Below the pieces are notes generated by a model, which was given only the letters and a program-made list of their open reading frames with translations, was not told the DNA's origin and made no database searches. Below, one piece after another: positions 1 through 10,080 of a stretch of DNA of 64,000 nucleotides (position 1 is its first letter; the number at the start of each line of letters is the position of its first letter). Source of the stretch: Asterias amurensis (lineage: Eukaryota; Echinodermata; Asteroidea; Forcipulatida; Asteriidae); assembly GCF_032118995.1 (NCBI RefSeq), contig NC_092648.1, positions 19,124,450 through 19,188,449 on the forward strand. Direction: 5' to 3'. The position numbers and the translations under genes are program-made.

Positions 1-867
1 TCAATGACGCAAATATAGCATTGCCTGCTAAAATGTTTGTCAAATCCGTACATTGAGGACTTCTCGCGTTGTTTTGACACAATTTTTAGCCATGTCTCCA
101 TTGGTTTTGGAAAGCAAAGCATGAGACTCCTCGCTCTGTCAAAACACCCAAATCCAAATCCCTTTCATTTAAATCCTCAATGGGTAGCCCGTGCTCATGT
201 TTGTTTGTCACACTGAACCCAGTGATATTCAGCTGTGAAATATTACTTTGACTATGGTGTCTTACAAGGTCTATTTGCCTTTTGGGGTTTCGTTTTGAAT
301 TATAACACATTTTATGAGATTGTCACATCTTTTTTATGAGCAGGTTGAATCCTTTGGTTTTAGGAGTTTATATCAGTGTTATTGTTGTGATCCCGCAACA
401 AGGGGTTAGAGTATTGTGTATATTATTGTTAGTGTAACGCCTAATCATACCACAGCACCAAGAGTCTCATTACCACTTTATGCAGATACAGTTAGTATTG
501 ACCCCTTGCACGCGCGTCACACGCGCGACTGATCCCACTTACCATGTTGGTGGGCAGTTAGGTTTATGTGTATTAACGCCGCGTTGCCTAAAATGCGCAC
601 TTCACTGCATAACGCACAGCATACTCTAGGCATAGAGATATATATGAAAACGCACAGTGAAATTTCCCACCAGTATGGCGCATTCAAGATTTTTTTCTGA
701 TGATGACGTCAGGTGAAATGGGTCAATACTGTACTAATACTGTAACTCCTCTGCTGGTTTCAAACAACAATGAAGAAAACTGGACAAAGTTTCTCTACTC
801 TCCACACATCTAAAGGCTTTTATGCAACACAGGCCCACCGGTGGCTCCATCAAGGAGCCTGGCAGGC

Positions 868-883
868 TGGCGCCCTCTGCTGG
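868..883 (-). promoter_or_regulatory. CTCF-like core motif
   Basis: On the minus strand it reads CCAGCAGAGGGCGCCA, an excellent match to the bilaterian CTCF core. Binding is inferred only. It lies to the left of the visible heparanase exons. Confidence 0.4.
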
Positions 884-915
884 CAGATTTGGGTACAGTT
901 TGCATAGATTTTAGG

Positions 916-1120
916 TGTACTGTTCATACCTTGTTTGGGTGCGGTGGGCATAAAAGGTTTGAGGCCGCATTATAAATATACCTTGTTTGGGTGAAGAGGG
1001 TATAGGTTTTGGGTATGTACTGTACATACCTCATTTGGGTGCAGTGGGTGTAGAAATAAGAAGGTTTTGGAGACTGCATTATAAATATACCTTGTTTGGG
1101 TGCAGTGGGCGTAGATACGT
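916..1120. repeat. Tandem repeat, about 100-110 bp unit, two copies with internal half-units
   Basis: The phrase CCTTGTTTGGGTG recurs at about 929, 980 and 1090, with a variant at 1029. ATTATAAATATACC occurs in both long units. The open frames on both strands here are repeat shadows. Confidence 0.7.
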
Positions 1121-2034
1121 AGAGTCTCAGTCTGTATGTTTGTTGATACATTCAGAACTCTCTCACCAACGAGCCGTTTGTGAATGTACGCCACCCAGTA
1201 AACCTAAAGAAGTCAAAATGACAATACTTAATTTGAAATGCTTTCATTAGAAGTGGGTTTTTTTATGAGGAATCACTTTTCAAATTGTTAATCCTTGGTT
1301 TAGAGGAAGTCTTCAAGGTATGGTCAAAGATTGGTAGATACTCCATAAACTGACGACCATAAAAACCCTGTAATTTACAGACATTTTGAGGGCCTCTGAA
1401 TTATTAGTGAGGTTCGTCAAAAAGAAGCAAATTGGTCAAGTGGGGTACTGGAGGAAACAAACAATGAGGCTAGAATAACAAGGATTCCAGCCCTTTCTTT
1501 AAATCTACAGGGCTGAAGTCCCGAATGAAAGGCTATTTAACAGAAATTGAAACTTTATTGTTAAATGGAAAAGAAGTTTTACTCACAGGTCTCGCCTCAG
1601 TATTGGTACTATCCACAAGTCCACAAAATCTTCCAATGAACTGCTGTTTCATGACTACATCTAAGCCATTCTTTGCCCCTGTTCCAAGTTTGTCTAAAAA
1701 GCTGATGAAGAGTAAAACAGAAAATAGCAGTATTGGTAAACATTTTCACATATTACTCAGAACAAAAGAAAGAGCTGCTTTGACTTGTGGGGTGGAACAT
1801 CCCACCTTGTTACATCAGCCTTTAGCATGCATGGCTCCTAGAGTCCCAGCACATCCCTTTTTTATACACGGACTCCAAAACTCAAAGTCCTACTTTGTGT
1901 TAATGGGATTTTGAAACAAACAATTCGCTCGAGTTGAAGTTTGCTCAAGTCTTGCACAACATTCACAGCGAAAAATAGATTTGTGGCGTCAAACAAGCTT
2001 CACATTTGCATGTGCAAAAAGTATGAACCGCACT

Positions 2035-2419
2035 TTAAGGCAGTGGACACTATTGGTAATTACTCAAAATAATTATTAGCATAAAACCTTTCTTGGTGAC
2101 GAGTAATGGGGAGAGGTTGATGGTATGAAACATTGTGAGAAACGGCTCCCTCTGAAGTGACATAGTTTTTGAGAAAGAAGTAACTTTCCACGAAATTGAT
2201 TTCGAGACCTCAAGTTTAGAATTTTAGGTCTCGAAATCAACCATCTAAACGCACACAACTTCGTGTGACAAGGGTCTTTTTTCTTTCATTATTATCTTGC
2301 AACTTTGACGACCAATTGAGCTCAAATTTTCACAGGTTTGTTATTTTATGCATATATTGAAATACACCAATTGAGAAGACTGGTCTTTGACAATTACCAA
2401 TAGTGTCCACAGCCTTTAA
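2035..2419. mobile_element. TTAA-flanked MITE, family A
   Basis: The ends are inverted repeats (GGCAGTGGACACTATTGG on the left and its complement on the right) flanked by TTAA. The inner arms around GAGACCTCAAGTTTAGAATT are also complementary, so the element folds on itself. It is non-coding, about 385 bp, and sits just beyond the donor of the leftmost heparanase exon. Related copies are at 5090, 11119, 33718, 48829, 54033 and 61406. Confidence 0.85.
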
Positions 2420-2434
2420 ATAAGCGAAACTTAC

Positions 2435-5400
2435 GGAAAACCACCGACATATCTATCAGAAATTCCTGACACTCCTCCAGGTACAGAGTCTCCGGTTTCT
2501 GTCAGCCAGATCTTTGGACGATGTGGTCGATACTTTCTGACCTGCTTCCTCACCTCATGGATCTCAAAAGCCAAAGTGTTCAGGACAGCAGGATCATAAA
2601 AGTCATCAAGACTGGCTGATTTAACTTGGAGGTAGTAACTGTGAAAGGTTGTCACATTTGTGCAGTTGCCACACTCGGAAAGGAATCTGTGGGTTTATAG
2701 TATCATAATTCATAAATACCTGGGACAGTCTGTTTGATTAGGTGTGGGTTGCTGTAGCACACCATGGGAAAATCTCTTTTGAGTGGTGCTGTTTCTGAAA
2801 AGAGCTGGTGGCTGACAACGCAACGTTTTGGGATCAGTAAGCTCTGATTGTCTTCTGGGACAGTCTGATTGGTCGAGAGAAGTTCACATGACCATGGCGT
2901 TACAAGTTTACACAGATGCTAATTTACGTGTAACGCAATCAATCTTCCCAGTACCCAATCTAAAATCTGTTAGCATCGGCGCGTGCACCTAACCGTTGAG
3001 CAATTTGACTCTTCACAGAACGGAGCCCGAGGTTATGACAGGAAAAGGAAAATGTACAGAAAAGTTTTACAGATTTTCCAAAAATGTTTACGCTTTTTAA
3101 CAAAAAGGGCATTTACGATTAGACTTGGTCTTAACCAGCCATTTAAACCCTTGTAGGGTTGTACCTGTGCGACAAAGGACCATGCCTTCAACTCGACACA
3201 ACTGGTTTACCTAACGTCCGTCGATGTCGGTTTTTTCCCATAACCGATATATCGAAAATTTAATATCGAGTATACTCGATATATCGAGTATTTCCCGCGC
3301 GCAAGATGGAAGCCTAAAAACAGCACTTGGTATACTCATGGAGGTAGAAATATATATACCGTAGACTGACAGTTTAATAGGGTTACATTTCAACCTGTTT
3401 TTGTCTGATCCCCCGAAGTTGTTTGTAGTTCAAACAATTTCAAATTGCGTAGTACCGCCCCGATTATTTCTGGTTTTACAACAAAGTATGATCGCCGCTA
3501 CCGCTGGCTTGGCCATTTGGTGAACGCTCACCACAATTCTCGATTCGTGATTGGCCATGATTGGCCGTCTCAAAATGACACAGAGCCTTTGTGAGTTGCG
3601 TGACTCGCCGACATTAAGGTGTCAGTTGCCGATGCATTGACGTAGAAGTGTCAATCAAGTTGTCCGACGGGCGCCCGGACTACCTTTACGGTTGAAAATG
3701 GTTGAGATAATCATCGAAAAAAAAATCACTAGAAAGTCCCGCAAAACACAGACCTACCACTCCGCGATCACAATATACAACGCACGCAGCATGCAGTCAC
3801 ATAGTCTCCAATAAAGGCTCGTAGTCTTTTTACTTTGCATTCTATAACAAAGGCAAGAAACATTGAATGCTAGAACGCCCTCTACTGTCGAAATAACGCA
3901 GTGCATCACGCGTTACCGCCTTGACCAAAGACTGCACGTGTCTGTGCATGCTTGGGCAAACGGGTTTTCCCCCCGAATTGCAATAACCATACACGCTGGT
4001 GTGCACGCTTAAACCGTACAAAAGCATAGTCTTCGCTGGTACGCACGCAATAGCCGCCGACAGCGTGGTCTGTGCTGCGAAGCATAAAGTTCCTCGGAAA
4101 TGTTAGCTTGTTTACCGAAAACAACACAACGTGTAGGCTTTATTTGACCAAAATGACGCCATTACGAAACCTTGGATTGTTAGAAAGATTATTTTACTAT
4201 ATAACGTAAGATTGTTTTCTTCCTTGTTTTGTTTTGTCTTGTTGATTCGGGGAAGTTTTTGCGGGGTGAAGACGCATTGATTTTGATCACATGCGCAATG
4301 GGAAGTTGCATCTTAAACAGCCGATGGGGCAGCAGCGGCGGTTTCTTTTGAGGTTTTACCGAGCGCTCGCCGCGGGGTCGTGAACTTCTGCGGCGGGCCG
4401 GCGGCTGATGGCGAAAACACAAAGAACAAGCGGACATACTTGGTTGTAAAACGTATTTTATTTAATACGGCAACTCAAAATGATGAAACTACATAACGAC
4501 GACGGCTTTTCTAGTACTCAAACACAGATTTCTTTTAAATAATCGGACACTCTTTTGGTATTTTCGATATCATTTAGGAACATCGAAATTTTCAAAACAT
4601 CGAAATTATTTTCGATATATCGAAAATCCGATATTACGATATGATTATAAAAGTGATATCGGCGATTTCGATGTCAAAAAAATATCGAGTTTTTGAGTAT
4701 TTTCGATATATCGACGGACGTTAGGTTTACCGCAAGTAACTTAAAACCTGTTTTAATCCTTTATTATGATATAATTATTTTGTTTGTACCTTGCGGCTAT
4801 AGCACGAGCAAGAGCAAGAGGCATCTTAAGAGTCAAATTCAGTTACCCTTCTAAGAATGATATCGGATGTCCCTCAAGTTTTTGTCTCTCAAGTTTCTGG
4901 TGAGGCTTAGTTACATCTGGGCCGATGATGAAAGACTTGGCCGTTTTCTCTCTCACGGTCAAGACCTCTTGCAGCCTAATGTAGTCTGCAGCAACTTGTT
5001 TGGGGCTGATACTAACATTCATAGAACGCTTATAGCCATCCGGCTCTATGTAGAACACAAAGGAAATTTAATCAGTTAGGTTTATTTAATTAAAGGCAGT
5101 GGACACTATTGGTAAATGTCAAAGACTAGCCTTCACAGTTGGGGTATCTCAACATATGCATAAAATAACAAACCTGTGAAAATTTGAGCTCAATCGGTCA
5201 TCGAGATTATAATGAACGAAAAAAACCACCCTTGTCACGCGAAATTGTGTGCGTTTAGATGGTTGATGTCGAGACCTCTAATTCTAAACCTGAGGTCTCG
5301 AAATCAAATTTGTGGAAAATTACTTCTTTCTCGAAAACTACAGCATTTCAAAAGGAACCGTTTCTCACAATGTTTTATACCATCAACCTCTCCCCATTAC

Positions 5401-8400
5401 TCGTCACAAAGAAAGGTTTTATGCTAATAAATATTTTGAGTAATTACTAATAGTGTTCACTGCCTTTAAGTGATTTTTTCTGTGAGTTCATTTGATCCAG
5501 ATACTTAATTGAATGAAGATAGATGTGTTGCAAAAACATGTGTGAACAATCCAAGGGGGCATGTTTGGGCAAAATAGTGAACAGAATTCGAACACAGCAA
5601 GAAGAATACAAAAAAGGCTGGTGACAGCAACCAGACTTTTCATCAACAGGATTAGAAATTGAAAACTTAAGTTTTCATCATGTACAGAATTTGTAAGTGT
5701 TCACACACAATTTCTTTGTGTATAATGCTGCCTAGAAATAGACACTACACTGACAAAAACCAATCTTTCTTGTTGTACAAACTTATTTACAATATTGTTT
5801 ACCATTTCCAAGCTGCCAAGCTGTGACGTTGTAACCTCTACCATCGTTATACTTCAACAGAGCCTCAAAGTTGGTTGGATCCCAGGTGTTGTCTCTTCGC
5901 CAAAATGCATTCACGTCAAAAATAAATGACCAACCCACAGAACGGCTGAAATCATTGATCCGGTCCCAGTCAGTACCTGTAAAATGGCAAACAAAAGACT
6001 CTATTGTCATTCCTTTCCTTGTTGAAACAATTGAAAAGCGTAACCTTAGAGCTCTCATTGTTCTAAAGGTCTCAGACATAATAGGGGACTGCTGGTTTGG
6101 TCGAGTCATTAGAATGTTGGGTTTAAGAATAGTTTTCATTTTGAAAGTAGTGTTGTGAGTAGTTTTGTGTGTAGTTTTCATTTTCTTTCAGAATCTGAGA
6201 GGGATTCAAGCCTGGAATTTCATCTTTGAAAGGGCAAGGCCATTTTCATTATGCAAAGGGCACTTCGATTGGAAAACCTTAAAGTCTATGTGAAACTTTT
6301 GAAGGGGCACCAAGGCAAAGACCGTGGGCAACATACACCCATTGCCTCTGTGGTCTCCTCATAGTTCCAGGCCTGCGGATTTGGGAAGTTAAAATATGGT
6401 TGTTACCTGTGAAAAAAAACTTTTTCATTCTCGCATTCGATGACAATGATTTCTCTTTGAAGGTGGCTAAGTTAGCCCTGGTTCCACCAAAGCGTAAATA
6501 TGAAGGGGAGAGTCCTTTGGCCAGAGTTTGGAGTAACACAGAGCTGTACGAATTAAACAATCAAAACAAAAGACTGTCTCACCGTATAAACTTCAACCAA
6601 TCTCTCTTAAGGTGTAGTTCTACAAACAATTTAAAAAACTATTTCAGGACAGGTTATTTGTTGGCTTTTCCTTTTCATGGATGACAAAATCAGAGTATCA
6701 TTCGCCCTCCTAGGCTTCATCAATGTTCTTTCAAGTATGGTTTGGGTTGAACTCGAACCACCAACCAACCTCCGGATTAATGTGCCAGTGCTCTACCAAC
6801 TGTGCTATCTAGCCCTATGTGGGTGGCCTCCCTAAGAGTCCCTATTTTGTCAATATCTTTGTGCAGGGTTGCCAAGTAGGTAACAGTTGTATGTTTTGTA
6901 ACATGAGACTGTGTTTTTCCAATAGACCGATCCATTACGCCCCGCCTCCTTACCAGTTGACCAATCACAGCCGCGAAACCCGATCACCATTAGTGCAAAG
7001 ATCACCAAACGGTTTAAATGGTGATCAGATTTCGCGGTTGTGATTGGTCAATGGCAATTGGGCCTGGCTTGATGTATCGGTTTATCGCCATTCAGCAACA
7101 TCATTAAAACCAAGGGATTTCTTGCCTACTGTCATCTTAAACATCGTTTAATAATCCCGCAAGTAAGGGCTGGAAACACCAAGTCCTGGCACATGGTATT
7201 AATCACACCGTTTTCTCAAGAGTTCAATGCTCTGTCTTCCCTTATTTGTGTTATTTGAGTGACTACGTTTGAAGGCCTCTCCGTCAGGGTCAGGCTGGCA
7301 GGAAGGGGAGGGAGCTGCAACTTGGAAATTCTTACCTCAGGTTAACATTGTGCCAGTGTTTTCTTAAGTCTCCGATGGTCCACGCAACGGACAGGTACCT
7401 TTCATCTGTGACATGAATAAGGCGACTTTCACCGATGGACACTTTGACATTTTCCAGCGGGTCTTCAGAAAATTTATCTCCATCTCTAGTGTACAAAAAC
7501 AATGTTTGAAATATTTCAAGCAGACAAGAAACATTCCAAGGCCCAACTTCAATAAAATTATGCTTACTAGAATAAAGATTTCCAGCCATACTGACATGTC
7601 ACAAGTACAACCTGCTCAATTTTGCTTAGCAGAAAATTGTTAAGCAATATTTTCTGCCCAATTTGTTTTTAAAGCACATCTTTAATATCATCAGCATCAC
7701 ACTACAATCTATCTCTCAATTCACTATGTTTAAAAGCATTTAACCCTGAACTACCATTCTGGATGCAGTGCTATTGTTGTGATACATCTAAGATGTTGAG
7801 AGTTTGTTCCACAGTCAAGAGCCAACTGCAGTGCATGCTACAGGAACACTATGGTAGCACATCGGTCATTTTTCAAACAATCTCTCATGATCCCCGAGAA
7901 ATATAATGTGAACATTGAAATGTGAATGCATTTTCTTGCCTGGAAGTGGTTGCCAGTGAATTGCCTTGCGTGAGATGGGCCTAAGGTTTCAGTCTCTAGA
8001 ACTTCAGGACAGTTCTTGGTCTACTCTTGAGAAGTCTCAAACCTGCAGGCGTTGGTGCTTTCTGCCTTGATTTGTGACTTGTTAATCCTAGAATCAGTGT
8101 AACTGCAAAGGTTGGCACTTGGTCATATCCCACCTTAGACCTTAGTGCTACAAAAACAATGCCCAGACTTATGGTAAAATGTATACTTTTTTCCACCGCC
8201 ATTTGTTCGCCATTCACATTTTCCCAATCAGTCAACTACAATGTTGAACAAGTTCGAGCGAGGCACTAGTCGACCATTGGTTGATTGTGCCTGGTACCCA
8301 GAATGTATTGAATGCATAGGTAACCATGGAACATTGACCAATTGTCGACTTAATAGTGCCTCACTCGAACCATGGGCTCGAACTAGCTCGTTGTTATACT

Positions 8401-8507
8401 CACCTGTTGTTGTGTGCTGTAGCTGCATAGCATGTAGAAACTACAAGTAAAATAACGACGCCAGACGTACAAAGTCTGCTCACTGCCGGCGAATGGCTCT
8501 TAAAAGT
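2435..8507 (-). CDS. HPSE: Heparanase-like GH79 endo-beta-glucuronidase, partial (C-terminus beyond left edge)
   Basis: Six minus-strand exons join in phase: 8507-8404, 7485-7336, 6543-6407, 5976-5803, 5045-4847 and 2686-2435, with GT donors and AG acceptors. The first gives a hydrophobic secretion signal (VVILLVVSTCYAATA). Later exons give LAKGLSPSYLRFGGT, then WQLGNEPDGY with the proton-donor Glu of the NEP motif created across an intron, then a Tyr-rich FHSYYL strand and KIWLTETGDS with the nucleophile Glu. These match vertebrate heparanase in order, so the likely role is endo-glucuronidase cleavage of heparan sulfate in lysosome or matrix. The segment between FGGT and the next barrel strand is about 45 residues shorter than in human HPSE, so the processed linker is missing. 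No ATG is in frame in the first exon, so an upstream initiator exon is needed. The last exon ends at a clean donor (GTAAGT), so the gene continues to the left. Neighbour AHSA1 is head-to-head. Confidence 0.9.
3212..4723. mobile_element. 1.5-kb DNA transposon remnant with 8-bp target duplication
   Basis: The ends TAACGTCCGTCGA and TCGACGGACGTTA are perfect inverted repeats, and the octamer GGTTTACC lies directly outside both (3204-3211 and 4724-4731). Subterminal regions are packed with CGATATATCGA-type palindromes. An 8-bp duplication is typical of hAT and P elements. I see no transposase frame, so it is non-autonomous. It lies in the heparanase intron between exons 5045-4847 and 2686-2435. 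Confidence 0.85.
5090..5469. mobile_element. TTAA-flanked MITE, family A
   Basis: A full-length copy with AGGCAGTGGACACTATTGG at the left and the complement at the right, TTAA on both sides, and the internal hairpin around GAGACCTC. It lies in a heparanase intron, 45 bp upstream (gene sense) of the exon at 5045. Confidence 0.85.
6748..6822 (-). repeat. tRNA-derived SINE head
   Basis: On the minus strand an A box (AGCACAGTTGGTAGAGCA) and a B box-like GGTTCGAGTTC are spaced as in a tRNA, with ATTAATCCGGAGGT between them. The cloverleaf is imperfect and the same phrase recurs at 62900-62990, so I call a SINE rather than a tRNA gene. Confidence 0.6.
6925..7082. mobile_element. TA-flanked palindromic MITE (GACCGATCCA family)
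   Basis: The left end GACCGATCCATTACGCCCC pairs with the right end GGCCTGGCTTGATGTATCGG, and TA lies on both sides. Internal arms around AATCACAGCCGCGAAA and TTTCGCGGTTGTGATT are strongly complementary. The 2-bp TA target suggests a mariner/Tc1-mobilised element. It lies in a heparanase intron. Confidence 0.7.
7534..7672. mobile_element. Degenerate GGGCCCAATTT-family element
   Basis: It begins AAGGCCCAACTTCAATAAAA, contains GCTTAGCAGAAAATTGTTAAGC and ends TGCCCAATTTG. It resembles the better-preserved copies at 37025 and 52941. It lies about 50 bp upstream of a heparanase exon in gene sense. Confidence 0.5.
8249..8376. mobile_element. Small palindromic element
   Basis: The left arm AGTTCGAGCGAGGCACTAGT and right arm AATAGTGCCTCACTCGAACC are inverted copies, with GTCGACCATTGGT opposite ACCAATTGTCGAC. 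It lies 28 bp past the donor of the heparanase signal exon. Confidence 0.65.
8404..8507 (-). CDS. HPSE: Heparanase signal-peptide exon (start exon unresolved)
   Basis: Listed separately because it carries the uncertainty. The donor after CACAACAACAG fits the next exon in phase 2, making an Arg codon followed by DGDKFSEDP. The acceptor is inferred at a TAG after a pyrimidine-rich stretch. The only upstream ATG nearby (about 8517) runs into a stop after one codon, so translation must start in an exon further right, perhaps near 9-10 kb. The hydrophobic core VVILLVV is clear. Confidence 0.65.
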
Positions 8508-10080
8508 CTACAACATGTCAAAGGAAGAAAACAAATCTGAAAAAAGAAAAAGTGTTTTATAAAGTTTGCTTATAAATTGTTTTAACATGAATAATGGACA
8601 ACTACTTTTATATACTAATTGTTGTACAAAACAGAAAGTCATTAGCCATTTTGTAATGGTGACACTTTTGGTCTTCTGCCAATAATCACCTAGGCTTGTG
8701 TCCGGACAGTTTGTTGAATAGCCCCCCGGCCCCACGAGCCCCCGCGAGACTAACTGCTCTCCTGATGGGACTATAAGGTCCAATTTAAATGGGGAGTAAT
8801 CGGGAGACAGCAATCTCCCAAGAAAGCAGCAGTCTTGCTCGCAAAATTTCACACCACAGTCGTCAACTATTCTGTTTTTATTCCAAACTCCTGGTCACCT
8901 GAAAACAAGAGCCTGAACACAAATTGTACAACAAGGCCCCAATAACTACTTATTCCATAATAACAAAGTCTGATTAACATTGATTTGGAATTTCATCCAG
9001 ATGTCGTCCAAGTTTTTATTTATCTAAGCATCTACCTGCATGATCTAAGAATATAAAGATGTAATTGTAACTTTTGTATCTGTTTGGTAGGAAACATAAA
9101 ATAACCTTGCGTTGAAACTTTTTGGGGGGGGGGGTGGGCAACTTGAACTTATAATATAATTATTAGTAATAAAAACTAATAATATACCAACAATATCGCA
9201 AAAACTACAAGATTTGTTTTTGCTCCAAGGCCAAACCAAATTTTACAAACTTCTTCCAAGTTAGTTTCCTACTCAAACCATATTTCAAAAGCAAAACAAC
9301 AAGTTTCCGTGTGGCGCCAACACTTTTTCATTTGATATGACAAAATTATCTAATTTACCTCAAAAGTCAAAGAGATTGAGATATCTCTTTTTTTGTAAAA
9401 AATTAGTGAACAAGTGGTGGTGCGTGGAAGGTATCAAATTTGTGTGCTCTAGCAGCTCTCCGAAATTGGGCCCTGTTGGGTGAGACCCTCCACGGAAGTC
9501 GATATACCTGCCGTGTAAAGGGCTGTAACTTTTTATTTACATTGATTTTAAGTGAGGTAAAGTTGTTGATCTTTCAATTTGATCGATAACAAAAATCTTA
9601 CCTTTTTCTTGTCAAAAAAAAGAACCGTCGATTAAAACACTAAATAAAAATCCGCCCATCCACCTGGTTCATTTTGCTGAGAGGGCGAAAGGCATTGTGG
9701 GAAGGAATAGTTTCCCTTTTTTTGCCTTTCCACATTGCCTTTTTCTGCCCATTCAGCAAAATCAACCAGGCACGGAAACGCGAAATAAAAGAACGAGATC
9801 ATACTTCCATTTTTCATTGTATGTGACATACATAGTTATATGATTTTGGACAAGAAGACCACATGAATTTCACGTGATAACAGAGGGCGCGCGTACAAAT
9901 TATTTCCAGCGATACGAATGAATTGGTAATTAATTGACACCAGAGGGCGCACGCTACAGAAGTTCATCGCCGACAGCAGAGACTCGTGTAGTGTGTTTGT
10001 GTGTTTCGTCAAATTCGAGAAATTTCCAACGTTTCTTCCATCAAATTACTCACTGAGTCATTTTCGGTTCATTCTACACA
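8508..10080. other. Head-to-head intergenic region, heparanase / AHSA1
   Basis: No coding exon was recognised apart from a possible unlocated heparanase start exon. It holds a CCCCCGCGAGACT-type dispersed repeat (about 8700-8850, a relative of 46005-46130), a poly-G run at 9123-9133, a solo end of the GGGCCCAATTT family near 9465, and two GAGGGCGC motifs close to the AHSA1 start. Confidence 0.5.
9880..9953 (+). promoter_or_regulatory. Paired CTCF-like GAGGGCGC motifs upstream of AHSA1
   Basis: AACAGAGGGCGCGCG (from 9880) and CACCAGAGGGCGCACG (from 9938) lie about 60 bp apart and 130-200 bp before the AHSA1 ATG. They are a likely part of a shared promoter or boundary, but this is inference from motif resemblance. 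Confidence 0.4.

Larger units (their letters stand above)
1..2034. other. Stretch without recognised exons, probably heparanase intron or 3' side
   Basis: I searched both strands for the next heparanase exon (expected to resume at the WLDKLG-like strand of the family) and did not find it. The stretch holds a tandem repeat at 916-1120, a CTCF-like motif at 868-883 and part of a dispersed element with ends resembling the family seen at 18015 (around 1990-2040). The open frames here are short and have no recognisable motif. Confidence 0.5.

Noticed and set aside
86-310. Minus-strand open frame considered as a further heparanase exon
   Set aside because: It does not resemble the expected WLDKLG...FFGAGNYHL segment and lacks clear splice sites at suitable phase.
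924-1194. Overlapping open frames on both strands
   Set aside because: They are produced by the tandem repeat 916-1120.
1525-1914. 129-codon open frame on the plus strand
   Set aside because: No family resemblance, no plausible splice signals, and it is antisense to the heparanase locus.
6748-6822. Possible tRNA gene on the minus strand
   Set aside because: Acceptor stem and anticodon arm do not pair well, and a diverged copy occurs at 62900.
8508-8852. 114-codon minus-strand open frame next to the heparanase signal exon, considered as the missing start exon
   Set aside because: Its frame meets a stop before the signal exon and part of it lies in a dispersed repeat.
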